From: Zygosaccharomyces rouxii
Taxonomy: Eukaryota; Ascomycota; Saccharomycetes; Saccharomycetales; Saccharomycetaceae
Reading direction: 5' to 3'
Assembly (NCBI RefSeq): GCF_000026365.1
Contig: NC_012991.1
Span: 372,001 to 436,000, forward strand
Length of the DNA: 64,000 bases
Made by a program: the position numbers and the translations under genes. How positions within the stretch are numbered: the first letter of the stretch is position 1; every line of letters begins with the position of its first letter. Positions 1 to 8,871 of this stretch are shown here, one piece after another. The notes beneath the pieces are model-generated. The model was not told the origin of the DNA and ran no database searches. It was given only the letters and a program-made list of their open reading frames with translations.

Positions 1-193
1 GTTTACTTGCTAATATCGACTTCCTTAAGAGGCTCTTAGGGGTCTATATAGGTTGCTTTTGTGTGTAACTTCAAGTTAAGTGAAATTTTTCACCTTCCGT
101 CTCATACATATATATACAATCGATGTTGAAGACCTTTTAAACAAGAGCACTACAGTCAGGTGAAACGAAAAATCCTCAATAATCGATTCAAAA

Positions 194-1324
194 ATGAGCA
201 GTGAAGAGCCTGCACAGGTTGTAGACTCTTTAGCGAGTCCAGAAGGTCCAGCTGGAGTGGATACGAACGGAACAGCAGAGACGACAACAGCAGCAGAGAC
301 AGCAGCAGCAGCAGCAGCAGATAGACAGCGCAAACATATTGAAAAGAGTGGTAGTGATGACGAGAGTGATGGTGATGCAGATCCAGAGGCAGAAGCAGCC
401 AAAAATGCACGTATAGCTACGAATCAGCAGTTAGATGAAATCGATAACACTCATCGTAATCGCCAAGAGCTAGAGGAGAAGCTAGATAAGATTATTAAGA
501 AACCTAAGGCAAGGAGGAGTAGAAGAGACGAAGATGATTTGGAACAGTTTCTAGATGAAAAGATCCTAAGGTTAAAGGATGAGATGAATGTTGCTGCACA
601 AATCGATGTAGATACTTTAAACAAGAGGTTGGAAACCGGTGATAACTCATTAATTGCCATGCAGAAGGTCAAACTATTGCCCAAGGTGGAAAGCGTCCTA
701 TCTAAAGCTCATCTTGCGGATACCATATTGGATAATAACCTTTTACAAAGTGTAAGAATTTGGTTAGAGCCATTGCCAGATGGATCGTTACCATCATTTG
801 AAATTCAAAAATCTTTATTTGCCGCCCTTGAGAAGCTGCCAATCAAGACTGAACATTTAAAGGAAAGTGGTTTGGGTCGTGTCATAATTTTTTACACTAA
901 ATCTAAACGTGTAGAACCACCATTGGCCAGATTAGCGGATAGATTAATTGCAGAATGGACAAGACCAATTATCGGAGCATCTGATAACTATAGAGATAAG
1001 AGAATTTTACAGTTGGAATTTGATGCTGAAAAGATGAGAAAGAAGGCAGCCTTAGATTCTGCAAAGAGCCGTAAGAAGAAATCAGGTAAAAAGATTACAG
1101 CCCAGGGATCGACTTCACAATCATTATACGAACAAGCAGCAGCTCGCAGGAACAGAGCCGCTGCACCTGCACCAACTACAACTGATTACAAGTATGCTCC
1201 AACGAGTAATTTGAATCCCACTTCTGGTCCTTCAAAGATTGCAGGTGTTGGTTCATCGTTGAACAACAGCGAAATGTACAAGAGACTAACCTCAAGACTA
1301 CAAAAGGGTAAACGTTCTAAATAG
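194..1324 (+). CDS. SPN1: Spn1/Iws1 transcription elongation factor
   Basis: Essential nuclear factor that binds Spt6 and RNA polymerase II and acts in elongation and chromatin assembly. The 376-residue protein has a low-complexity acidic, Ala-rich N-terminus. A conserved helical TFIIS N-terminal (LW) domain follows at about residues 140-262 (motifs KLLPKVESVL, RIWLEPLPDGSLP, SGLGRVI, AEWTRPIIG). The C-terminus is basic and carries KSRKKKSGKK. S. cerevisiae Spn1 is about 410 residues, so this one is slightly shorter. The ATG at 194 is the first in-frame start and has A at -3. Pairing with RPS23 in convergent orientation matches YPR132W/YPR133C. Family assignment is by visible domain sequence; the detailed role is taken from the family. 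Confidence 0.93.
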   Translation: MSSEEPAQVVDSLASPEGPAGVDTNGTAETTTAAETAAAAAADRQRKHIEKSGSDDESDGDADPEAEAAKNARIATNQQLDEIDNTHRNRQELEEKLDKIIKKPKARRSRRDEDDLEQFLDEKILRLKDEMNVAAQIDVDTLNKRLETGDNSLIAMQKVKLLPKVESVLSKAHLADTILDNNLLQSVRIWLEPLPDGSLPSFEIQKSLFAALEKLPIKTEHLKESGLGRVIIFYTKSKRVEPPLARLADRLIAEWTRPIIGASDNYRDKRILQLEFDAEKMRKKAALDSAKSRKKKSGKKITAQGSTSQSLYEQAAARRNRAAAPAPTTTDYKYAPTSNLNPTSGPSKIAGVGSSLNNSEMYKRLTSRLQKGKRSK

Positions 1325-1471
1325 TTTAAATATAATCAAATCAAATTAAATCAAATCTAATCATTACAATTTTCGATTTCTATTTTAAAAATTTCGATTC
1401 TTAATAATTAAAACGTGCAACTATCTAAGGCTCGTATTTGGCAGATACACTATAAGGTACACTAAACACAT

Positions 1472-1909
1472 TCAAGATCTTGGCTTTTCCTTCTTCTCCC
1501 TGTATAGAGCCCACAAGGAGACACCAGAAACTTTGACGACCTTGAATCTAACACCTGGAATATCACCCTTAGCCTTACCCTTTCTACCGAAACCGGCCAA
1601 AAGCACTTCGTCGTTTTCATCGACAAAGTTTAAACAACCATCGTTAGGAACAAAGGCGGTAACTTTCTTACCGTTCTTGATCAATTGAACTCTAACACAT
1701 TTTCTGATAGCAGAGTTTGGTTGTTTGGATTCCACACCGATCTTTTCAAGGACAATACCTTTAGCGTGAGATGAACCACCGAAAGGAGAAGATTTGAAAG
1801 CAGTACCCAAAAGTCTCTTTTTGTAGTTGTTTTCAGCCCAACGGTTGTTTCTTCTGTGGACACGCAACTTTCTAGCGGAGTTCAAACCTCTTGGCTTACC
1901 CTTACCCAT
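1472..1909 (-). CDS. RPS23: Small-subunit ribosomal protein uS12 (Rps23), intronless
   Basis: Component of the 40S decoding centre; 145 residues, the standard yeast length. The uS12 signature around [14 protein letters not shown] is intact and includes Pro64, the residue hydroxylated in fungi and animals. Both S. cerevisiae copies (RPS23A/B) contain an intron. Here the reading frame runs uninterrupted from the ATG at 1909 to the stop at 1472, so no coding intron is present. No TACTAAC branch box on this strand was noticed just upstream. It is divergent from the LisH gene at 2835, as YGR118W is from YGR117C. A Rap1-like site lies about 380 bp upstream, as expected for a ribosomal protein promoter. 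Confidence 0.97.
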   Translation of the reverse strand: MGKGKPRGLNSARKLRVHRRNNRWAENNYKKRLLGTAFKSSPFGGSSHAKGIVLEKIGVESKQPNSAIRKCVRVQLIKNGKKVTAFVPNDGCLNFVDENDEVLLAGFGRKGKAKGDIPGVRFKVVKVSGVSLWALYREKKEKPRS

Positions 1910-2834
1910 CCTGGTTGTTTGGTTTTGTCGATTTGTTTGGAATAAACCTTTCTATAATATGCCCAACTAACGTTAATATCCAAATGAATATTGGTTAACG
2001 TTCAACTTTGTCAGTCGAGAGTCACTGAAAGGAGTTGCGTGAGAGTGAGACGCTGCGTGGAGGGTCCAAGCGAAGGGTAGGCAGAGCACCGTCGTGTTCC
2101 TGGCGGGGGAGGACGAGCACCTAGGCAGAGAGCAATGGTACAGCTAGGCGGAATTGCTAGACGGGACTTCGCTGTGTTAGCCGGAGACTCCTCGGCTCAT
2201 GCTAAGTGATATGATTTTCACGGAAATTTTTCGAAAAAAAAATAAATGCAAAAATCATAAATTCTAGGGTGTAAGGAAGATTGCATGGTGTATGGGCGAC
2301 AGTCACATATAGAACTAATTCCGATTTGTTATCGGCGGTTATCTTTTCACGGACGGCTCCCTGGTAGGACCGGACAAAAGTAGATGGTTATATAAATAAG
2401 GAAGGCAGAAGGAGAAGGTGCTGAGCGGCAATTCCTTATACTTTGTTGACACACTTGTGAGAATAGAGTGGAGGAAGAACTTGGAGGGAAAGGGTGCGCA
2501 CTACAAAGTATCTGTAGGGCTTTCATTCTTTCAAATTGTTTGAATCTTAAGGATAATTCCACAGGTACGGTACCAAGATATCCAATTCGTGCTGGTGCTG
2601 GATTCTGTCAGGGACTTTTTTTTTTATAACAGGAAAGAACCCTTAGTGAACCTGCTACCTTTGCGGGCACACTTCAAAGGCAATAGAGAGCTCCAGCTTG
2701 TCTTCTCCTGTTTTTTTGAATCAGCGGTAAATCCGCTCACTTTAATCAACTTCTTTACTGCTACGATAACGAAGAGAGAGAACTGTCATAAATAAGAAGA
2801 ACAACGACAAAAACAACCAAAAAAGAAATAAATA
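1910..2834. promoter_or_regulatory. Divergent promoter region RPS23 / LisH gene, with GC-rich island
   Basis: This 925-bp gap contains no convincing gene; the open frames at 2347-2562 and 2589-2795 lack conserved content or an ATG. It holds a Rap1-like site at 2287-2298 (minus strand CGCCCATACACC) and a half-site resembling ACACCC near 2266-2273. A stretch at about 2041-2160 has roughly 60% G+C by hand count, far above the AT-rich surroundings. The half nearest the LisH gene is AT-rich with short A and T runs. Confidence 0.6.
2287..2298 (-). promoter_or_regulatory. Rap1-like site upstream of RPS23
   Basis: On the minus strand the sequence reads CGCCCATACACC, which contains the CCCATACA core of the Rap1 consensus. 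It sits about 380 bp upstream of the RPS23 start codon, within the range seen for ribosomal protein promoters. The assignment is by motif and position only. Confidence 0.5.
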
Positions 2835-4106
2835 ATGGACAATAAGGTTACTACTGAGTATGCTAAGGTGCTTATAGCACAATATCTCGATAGTCATGGA
2901 TACCAAGAATCTTTGGTGAATTTTTTAAAAGAATCTGATCTTCCCCGTAAAGCCCTTTTACAAGAAAATGGTGAAACTTTGGAAACTATTCTTTATGAAA
3001 GAATTAAATTCGCAGAACACAGAGTGGCAAATAGACTGGCACGATTGACCTTGAATGAACCAATTGACGTGACCCACTTGCCAATACCATCATGGGATCA
3101 TAGTTTACAGTTTAAAGAATTAAAGCTTAATGATCGTATTATTGATTTAACCGTTGATGCCGGAGTAGGATCTGAAAAATTATTGATATCTACATCTAAT
3201 AGAGAGGTGAAGGTCTATGATACTAATAGTTTAGAGCCAAGCGCTTCATTGGAAGGTAACAAAACCTCTGGATTGCTAAAACCTTGCGGTTCATTGGGAA
3301 AGACAGGTTATCACTACGCATGTGGTCTCGATGGAATGTTAAACGTCTACGACTCAAATGGTGGTACACCTGTTAACAGTTACAAAATTCACAGAAGAGT
3401 AACCACTCATGCACGATCTTGTACTATCGATGGTCAATCGTGGTTTTTCATATCCTACGGTTTGGATAACTACTTGAAAATACATCGAATTCAGTTTGAC
3501 ACACTTGGTGTGGAATTGTGGGCTGAATGCAAGATTCCTTCGGCCTGTACCGCCTTAGATATTGCCATTGTTCAAGATAGGATCTTAATTTACTTGGCAC
3601 AAACAGAATTTACACACGTTACGTGCTACGAAGTCACTACTTCAATTCCAGCATTGAATCAGAAGTATCAATTAGCATTAAACGGTGCCCAATTCACTCC
3701 TCATGCCTTTCAAATCAGAGATATGAAATATGTGCCTAGTGAAAACATCTTGCTAGTAGCTACGTCACACACGCCCTATATGAGATTACTAGTCGTTCAA
3801 ATTCCACGAGAGGAGGAGACTTCAGGCCCACTCTACGATAAAGTCATTCGAGATATGGCTACTGAAGTACCTCAGGATAACTATTCTCAACCTTCGTTGG
3901 GAATTTTGCCTTCCAACAGCGGTGTTATTGTCAGTAGTAATGAAGGTATTTATGCAATTGATATTGCTAAAGGTGATTCATGGCATCTAAATGCTTTCCC
4001 AAAGCGCAGGGTCAAATGTCTGGTCGTTAACGATTCGAACGGATTAATAGCTGTTGGTTTTGCAGACAGAACGACCCATATTGCTCGGGGTACCGTGAAA
4101 ACGTAA
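2835..4106 (+). CDS. LisH-domain protein, YGR117C-like, function unknown
   Basis: A 423-residue protein that starts with a LisH dimerisation motif at about residues 5-37 (EYAKVLIAQYLDSHGY, FLKESDL). The rest is beta-rich with irregular WD-like repeats (short blocks ending in VKVYD, LNVYD, LKIHR), suggesting a divergent propeller. The position fits YGR117C: divergent from RPS23, with NAT3 next. That S. cerevisiae protein is uncharacterised and somewhat longer (about 476 residues). No catalytic motif is visible and I assign no function. LisH plus propeller architecture is common in proteins that assemble into larger complexes, but that is only a family-level hint. The start at 2835 is preceded by an A-rich leader and has A at -3. 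Confidence 0.8.
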   Translation: MDNKVTTEYAKVLIAQYLDSHGYQESLVNFLKESDLPRKALLQENGETLETILYERIKFAEHRVANRLARLTLNEPIDVTHLPIPSWDHSLQFKELKLNDRIIDLTVDAGVGSEKLLISTSNREVKVYDTNSLEPSASLEGNKTSGLLKPCGSLGKTGYHYACGLDGMLNVYDSNGGTPVNSYKIHRRVTTHARSCTIDGQSWFFISYGLDNYLKIHRIQFDTLGVELWAECKIPSACTALDIAIVQDRILIYLAQTEFTHVTCYEVTTSIPALNQKYQLALNGAQFTPHAFQIRDMKYVPSENILLVATSHTPYMRLLVVQIPREEETSGPLYDKVIRDMATEVPQDNYSQPSLGILPSNSGVIVSSNEGIYAIDIAKGDSWHLNAFPKRRVKCLVVNDSNGLIAVGFADRTTHIARGTVKT

Positions 4107-4168
4107 TAATCCTTTTTTTTTACATTTATCGATTTAACCAAAGAGAAAACAGACACTGAAGAAGACTA

Positions 4169-4735
4169 ATGACATCTTTACAGCCTTTCGAACTTACAGA
4201 TTTATTTTCACTGAATAATGTGAATTTAGACACGTTAACTGAAAACTTCCCGCTTGAATTTTATTTCGAATATTTAATTCTATGGCCTGAATTATTCTTC
4301 AAATCTTGGGAACAAACAGCGGTTTCTGGGTACATGATGGCAAAAACTGAAGGTAAGGCACATGAATGGCACTCACATATTACTGCGGTCACAGTTGCAC
4401 CGGAATTCAGACGAGTGTCTTTGGCCTCGCGACTGTGTGATACCTTACAAGCAATTACAGACAGTGAACCTCATCAAGTTAATTTTATTGATCTTTTTGT
4501 CAAATGTAATAATCATTTGGCAATTGCGCTCTACGAAAAATTAGGGTACAGTGTTTATAGACGTGTTATTGGTTATTACAATTCTGCTGAGGATGGATAT
4601 CCAGAGAGTTTAAAGATTGCAGATGACGATAAAGACGCATTTGACATGCGACAATCAATGCCTCGAGATCAAGGACGCAGTCTGAGGGCCGACGGTAGGC
4701 GCCATCGTTGTTACCCACACGATGTCAAGTTTTAA
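4169..4735 (+). CDS. NAT3: Nat3, catalytic subunit of N-terminal acetyltransferase B
   Basis: Transfers acetyl groups from acetyl-CoA to nascent proteins starting Met-Asp, Met-Glu, Met-Asn or Met-Gln, on the ribosome, together with Mdm20. The 188-residue protein is a single GNAT fold. Strand and acetyl-CoA loop are visible at HITAVTVAPEFRR followed by VSLASRL (the R-x-x-x-x-A/G type loop). The C-terminal GNAT block is NNHLAIALYEKLGYSVYRRV. The ending RSLRADGR plus HRCYPHDVKF matches the S. cerevisiae tail closely. The length is a few residues below the S. cerevisiae protein (195). It lies 62 bp after the LisH gene, and its position corresponds to YPR131C. Confidence 0.95.
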   Translation: MTSLQPFELTDLFSLNNVNLDTLTENFPLEFYFEYLILWPELFFKSWEQTAVSGYMMAKTEGKAHEWHSHITAVTVAPEFRRVSLASRLCDTLQAITDSEPHQVNFIDLFVKCNNHLAIALYEKLGYSVYRRVIGYYNSAEDGYPESLKIADDDKDAFDMRQSMPRDQGRSLRADGRRHRCYPHDVKF

Positions 4736-4795
4736 ACAGGAACAAACGCTTTTTGTTTCTTCATCTTTTTCTTTTCTCCTTTCTCTTTACATAAT

Positions 4796-5770
4796 CTAAA
4801 ATTCAACTGAACCATGCTGTTGTTGTTGGTTTTGTAGATGTGCATCACCGCTATTACCGCGGTTTGAATTTTGTCTTATTTTACCTCTGTAACCACCACC
4901 TCTGCCGCGGAAGCCACCACGACCACCACCGCGACCTCTTCTGCCACCACGACCTGTAAAACGTGGTCTTGCAGACGCCTGTCCGAAAGTATCCATATTC
5001 ATGACTTTTTCCTCTTGCCAACGCATATTAGTATTGACCTCTGTAGATGTTGAAATTGAATCGAAAAATGAGGATTTTTTGTTGTAGAATGTATCGGAGG
5101 TAGCGTTAGCTGCACTAGGTGCGGCAAATTTTGCATTATTACCTTGGAAATCGAATTCTGGCATACCCTGAACTGATTGAGCATCTTCAGCTGGAACCCG
5201 TTGAGCGGGAGGAACACCAGGACCAGCAGTAGAAGCAACAGGTGGTTGCTGAGGTGGGATTTGTTGTTGCTGTGGTTGTTTCTGTTGCTGTTGTTGATGC
5301 TGTTGCTGTTGCTGCTGAGTAGTTGAAGCTGAACCTCCTACAGTCGTTGCAGTCGTAGCTGATGGTGCTGATGGCGAAGTCTGTTGTGAAGGCTGTTCAG
5401 CGCCAGAAGCATCACCATTAGTGTTTGGTGCTGGAGCATAAACACCATAACCCGCAACAGCAGCTGGCATTTGATTTTGAAACTGATTAGGTTGTGGTTG
5501 AGGCGCCATTACAGGTTGAACATCCTCCAACTTCATATCTAAAATGCTTAAATCTTTAACTTCATTACCATTGAACTTCACAGAGCGATAAACTGTAGCA
5601 TTTGGATAAATTTCTTCAGGACCCCAACCTTTACGACCTTCGGTACCAAAGCAACGAACATCACCAAGTGTAACGGTACCTTTTTCAGAGTCAATACCTT
5701 CTAATAACCCCACATAACGATTTTCCGTAACTGAAACCAATGAAATGGTCTTACCAATGTACTGAGACAT
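4796..5770 (-). CDS. SCD6: Scd6, LSm14-family translational repressor
   Basis: RNA-binding repressor that targets eIF4G and promotes decapping; found in P-bodies. The 324-residue protein has an N-terminal LSm domain (about residues 1-80, starting [13 protein letters not shown]). A Pro/Gln-rich linker with a polyglutamine run follows at about residues 150-175. Next come an FDF-type motif near residue 205 (MPEFDFQG), an FFD-like segment (KKSSFFDS) and a TFG-like segment (MDTFGQ). The C-terminal RGG region at about residues 270-300 is the part that contacts eIF4G in S. cerevisiae. Domain order is complete. Convergent with NAT3; matches YPR129W in order and strand. Confidence 0.95.
   Translation of the reverse strand: MSQYIGKTISLVSVTENRYVGLLEGIDSEKGTVTLGDVRCFGTEGRKGWGPEEIYPNATVYRSVKFNGNEVKDLSILDMKLEDVQPVMAPQPQPNQFQNQMPAAVAGYGVYAPAPNTNGDASGAEQPSQQTSPSAPSATTATTVGGSASTTQQQQQQHQQQQQKQPQQQQIPPQQPPVASTAGPGVPPAQRVPAEDAQSVQGMPEFDFQGNNAKFAAPSAANATSDTFYNKKSSFFDSISTSTEVNTNMRWQEEKVMNMDTFGQASARPRFTGRGGRRGRGGGRGGFRGRGGGYRGKIRQNSNRGNSGDAHLQNQQQQHGSVEF
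5265..5322. repeat. CAG/CTG-type imperfect repeat encoding polyGln in SCD6
   Basis: Imperfect run of TTG/CTG/TGG triplets on the plus strand that encodes the Gln-rich tract of Scd6, interrupted by His, Lys and Pro codons. Such tracts vary in length between strains. Confidence 0.7.
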
Positions 5771-6369
5771 GGAATTGGTAGTAAAATTACAACGAATTCG
5801 AAACTATTAGTTTTATATTTCCTTAATATCTCATAGGTTTACTTAGTATGTGTTTTTCAACAAGAGAGGGCAGGGCCGCTTTCAATTTGGAAACATCTTC
5901 ATCGAATACTTCGTAAGGTATGATACACTCTTGTGTCCGACAACAAACCCGGTAGATCCGGACATGTGGGTGCTAGGGTACAGCAGCAAAGGACTTAGGG
6001 TTAGATATGTTAAATCATATTATATTATACTCTACTACATTATATTCTGTTCTATACGCATAGCTAAAGGGGGTATTCTATCTTAGGAGGCACATTAATA
6101 GCAGGTATGTGAAAGTGCAGCTGAAGAACTGCCATGGGTATTCTGGTGAACTAACTTGAAGACAGACGCTGAAGCTACTGAACAGCGAAAGATAGAAATA
6201 GAATTGATCTGTGGGCGCGCGCATGAGAATAACGGTTGTTGCTCAGTGTAGTGTACCTTTCTAACAAATATCGTGTCTCTTGCTATGTTCTGTTATGGTT
6301 TGTTTTAATAGTTCAGCGGCTAATTAGCACACTTGACACAAAGAGAAAAATTTAAAAAACGAAAAATAA
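5771..6369. other. SCD6 promoter and spacer up to the tRNA gene; no gene seen
   Basis: About 600 bp upstream of SCD6. It carries a GTG-initiated open frame (5850-6086) with no recognisable content. There is a TA-rich stretch near 6010-6060 that could serve as a core promoter. No LTR ends or target-site duplication were seen, although tRNA-flanking DNA often carries Ty remnants. Confidence 0.5.
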
Positions 6370-6451
6370 CGACAACTGCAGGATTCGAACCTGCGCGGGC
6401 AGAGCCCAAAAGATTTCTAATCTTTCGCCTTAACCACTCGGCCAAATTGTC
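6370..6451 (-). tRNA. tS(AGA): tRNA-Ser(AGA)
   Basis: An 82-nt intronless class II tRNA. Acceptor strands GACAATT and AGTTGTC pair over 7 bp with one G-U; the discriminator base is G. The anticodon arm AAAGA-TTAGAAA-TCTTT gives anticodon AGA (inosine after editing; reads UCU, UCC, UCA). A long variable arm (GGGCTCTGCCC) is typical of tRNA-Ser. The B box is GGTTCGAATCC. On the minus strand T5 and T6 runs follow within 20 nt (plus-strand A runs near 6354-6367), a standard Pol III terminator. It sits between SCD6 and AHC1, where synteny with S. cerevisiae changes. Confidence 0.97.
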
Positions 6452-6647
6452 ACTAATTTCTTTAATCCTGGTTGTTGTATGAGGAGTTAGAACATATGAT
6501 ATGATAATATCGTAATTTCCTTTAGCTATAGGATACACCTGTTCTTAGATAGAGTTAATACCTCCATATATACTGCCAAACCCAGGCGGCTGTGGTGCAT
6601 ATCATTAGACAAGGAACCTTTTGAAACTCCTATTCTACCGCACATTT

Positions 6648-6657
6648 TAGCCGCCGT
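6648..6657 (+). promoter_or_regulatory. URS1-like TAGCCGCC site before AHC1
   Basis: TAGCCGCCGT differs from the Ume6 URS1 consensus TAGCCGCCGA at the last base. Position is about 260 bp upstream of AHC1. Confidence 0.4.
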
Positions 6658-6704
6658 ACTAGTTGGTCCATCTGCTAAATATAGTTACCATTACTCTGCT
6701 CGAG

Positions 6705-6717
6705 ATCACGTGTCACG
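6705..6717 (+). promoter_or_regulatory. Abf1-like site overlapping CACGTG before AHC1
   Basis: ATCACGTGTCACG fits the Abf1 consensus RTCRYNNNNNACG and also contains the Cbf1/bHLH core CACGTG. It lies 195 bp upstream of the AHC1 start codon. Confidence 0.5.
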
Positions 6718-6911
6718 TTGAGATCATAATAAACAAAGGAAAAACTTTGCCACCGCCTGGGTGTCTGGATGTAATGTGATTTGCGTCATGGTTTAAAGTT
6801 GAAAAATTGGTAATGTGCAGGTAAAAAGGAAGGTTCCCTTAGATATAGGCATAAAATACAAATATTAAACAATAACACACGAATAAAATTTTTGACATTG
6901 CCCGCCTTAGT

Positions 6912-8648
6912 ATGAAACTCAAGGGCCATTCTCATACTGGAAAGGGTGATATGGAGATATCTGAGCGTCCAGATTCTAGTGGTGATGTCCCCGCTCAAGT
7001 TTTATTCATGGATTCTTCACAGGGGATGTCTTCAAAAACAAGTACACATGCACCGTCATCATCGACATACTACCAAGTGACAACACCCAAATCGCCTCAT
7101 GAGCTGATATTCGCAGATGAAGTTAATGGGAATGGAAATAATGATGTGAATTACGATGTCACTGGTACTGCGAGCGGTGGAGGAATTTCCGAAGGTGATG
7201 AAGATAGATCAAGCGGTGGTACGAGTGGATTGGCTAAATCCTCAAGAGAATCTGAAGAGGTAGAGAGGCTCAAATATGAAACTGCAAAGGCAGAAATATT
7301 AGAAAAACTACATCTACATACTTTAATCGGCAATAAAGAAGTACAGGGAATTCAAAGGGAAATATGTAGACTGGATGCACAAATGAAATTAATGAAAACT
7401 TTACATGATGATGAGAACTTACTGGATAAGATTGAATCATACCATCAGAAGGAGACTGAACGTAAGAAGAGGCAAGTGATGACCGAGATGAATTATCCTG
7501 CCATAACTGGTTTTAATAATAATTCATCTGGATATTATGCGGACAGTTCGTCAGTATTGCCACCAGGATCGCCGTCGGGGTTTCTTCCATTATCGGCAAG
7601 TAGTAGTGCACATATACCCGTTCATCATTATCATACGCGGAGCAAAAGCCATGGGAATTTGTCGGAGGTCCCTCCATTACATCCTAACGCCAGCGCTGCT
7701 AGTAATACCACAATACCGCCTGGCACTGAAGAAAGTTCCTCTTTTAGAGCGAATCAAATGAATATGCACCATAGAAGAAATTATAGCAGTACATGTCTAA
7801 CGAGTAATAGTGGTGTAGTCGGTAAAACTGAGAAGAACGAAGCCATATTTAGGCGGTATGATGGTGTTCTAATCGTGATTACTTGTTCTCATTGTGATCG
7901 TAGTGGATTTACATCTGCCCAGGGTATAGTAAACCATGCAAGACTTAAGCATAACAAGACTTATTCCAGCCAACCTTTAGCTGTACTCAATAATCAAATA
8001 CTGCTTCCTAACGACAAACAAGATCCAGAAGTCATGGAAAAATTTAAAAGCTTAAACAGAGATCCCCAAAAAGAATACTTGCCATCTGAATTAGCGATAC
8101 CGTCAATGGCTAAAAGAGAGACAAGTCCTAAAAGTGGACTGCCGAATTCCAAGTCGTCTTCATCAATAATACCCCAACATAATGTATGGCCACATCAACA
8201 AGATGAAAATAACGCACAGATATCAGATTCAACAAAGCATTTAAAGAAAGCATATGGTAAAGAAGATTTTAAAGATTTAGTTAGCATGGTGAATTCAACG
8301 TCCCAGGATTTAGAGAACGTCCTCAAGGAATCAACACCCCCGTTAGGTTCAGAAGTAAGCGAGATGGAAGGAGGACATGAACATGAGCCTAAATCGCCAT
8401 CATCTTCTAGTCAGGCATTTTCACCGTTGTCACCTTCGAGGGAGACGATCAAAAAGAATAATAAGAAACGCAAACAAGATCAGAACGAGGCATTAAAGGA
8501 TTACAAAGAACGAATAAAGCCTGCTGAGAAGAAAGCTAGGCCTGATGTATTGGCTCTGAGTGCTGTACCCGAACATGAAAAGCGTTCATCGCATTACAAT
8601 TTACGTGCTAAATCCAAGATACGTTCCAATGCAGATAGGTTTGACTAA
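6912..8648 (+). CDS. AHC1: Ahc1-like subunit of the ADA histone acetyltransferase complex
   Basis: In S. cerevisiae Ahc1 is specific to the ADA complex (Gcn5, Ada2, Ada3) and is needed for its integrity. This 578-residue protein is mostly low-complexity Ser/Asn-rich. It contains a short predicted coiled-coil (about residues 115-185, with EVERLKYETAKAEILEKL) and one compact conserved module at about residues 315-350. That module holds a C2H2-like finger (ITCSHCDRSGFTS, GIVNHARLKH). A basic C-terminus ends HYNLRAKSKIRSN. Assignment rests on the finger module, similar length (S. cerevisiae about 566) and adjacency to DDL1, since YOR023C and YOR022C are neighbours. An alternative start at the internal Met 14 (6951) cannot be excluded. 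Confidence 0.78.
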   Translation: MKLKGHSHTGKGDMEISERPDSSGDVPAQVLFMDSSQGMSSKTSTHAPSSSTYYQVTTPKSPHELIFADEVNGNGNNDVNYDVTGTASGGGISEGDEDRSSGGTSGLAKSSRESEEVERLKYETAKAEILEKLHLHTLIGNKEVQGIQREICRLDAQMKLMKTLHDDENLLDKIESYHQKETERKKRQVMTEMNYPAITGFNNNSSGYYADSSSVLPPGSPSGFLPLSASSSAHIPVHHYHTRSKSHGNLSEVPPLHPNASAASNTTIPPGTEESSSFRANQMNMHHRRNYSSTCLTSNSGVVGKTEKNEAIFRRYDGVLIVITCSHCDRSGFTSAQGIVNHARLKHNKTYSSQPLAVLNNQILLPNDKQDPEVMEKFKSLNRDPQKEYLPSELAIPSMAKRETSPKSGLPNSKSSSSIIPQHNVWPHQQDENNAQISDSTKHLKKAYGKEDFKDLVSMVNSTSQDLENVLKESTPPLGSEVSEMEGGHEHEPKSPSSSSQAFSPLSPSRETIKKNNKKRKQDQNEALKDYKERIKPAEKKARPDVLALSAVPEHEKRSSHYNLRAKSKIRSNADRFD

Positions 8649-8826
8649 TTGAAATATTTTCTTTCTCTCTTTTATACCATTTTAATATTTAGTTCCTCCT
8701 TTATCTAATTCAAATACTTTTCGACGTTGCCTCTCGATTCCCCCTGACAGAAGTTCGAGCGAGCGCGTTCTTTACATTAATCGTGTCTCCGGAGTTATTG
8801 TCCACGTATAGAGTCAAGTGGAAACG

Positions 8827-8871
8827 ATGGTATTACAGGATATGAACGATAATGCTTCATCTGGGGATTAG
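8827..8871 (+). other. Overlapping upstream ORF before DDL1
   Basis: A 14-codon frame with two ATGs (8827 and 8842) ends at TAG 8869-8871, past the DDL1 start at 8852 and in another frame. If the mRNA begins upstream of 8827 it would lower DDL1 translation. The transcript start is unknown. Confidence 0.45.

Larger units (their letters stand above)
6452..6911. promoter_or_regulatory. Spacer from tRNA-Ser to AHC1, with URS1-like and Abf1-like sites
   Basis: This 460-bp gap contains no open frame of interest. It carries a TAGCCGCC element (6648-6657) and, 47 bp downstream, an Abf1-consensus match overlapping CACGTG (6705-6717), about 200 bp before the AHC1 start. Both are plausible AHC1 promoter elements. 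Confidence 0.5.

Noticed and set aside
2347..2795. Two frames (2347-2562 minus, 2589-2795 plus) in the RPS23 upstream gap
   Set aside because: They lack conserved content, the second starts with GTG, and both lie in promoter DNA.
5850..6086. 78-codon plus-strand frame between SCD6 and the tRNA gene
   Set aside because: No ATG start, TA-rich low-complexity C-terminus, no recognisable content.
5771..6911. Possible Ty/LTR remnant around the tRNA gene
   Set aside because: No TG...CA-bounded repeat, no duplicated 5-bp target site and no repeated segment could be found by eye.
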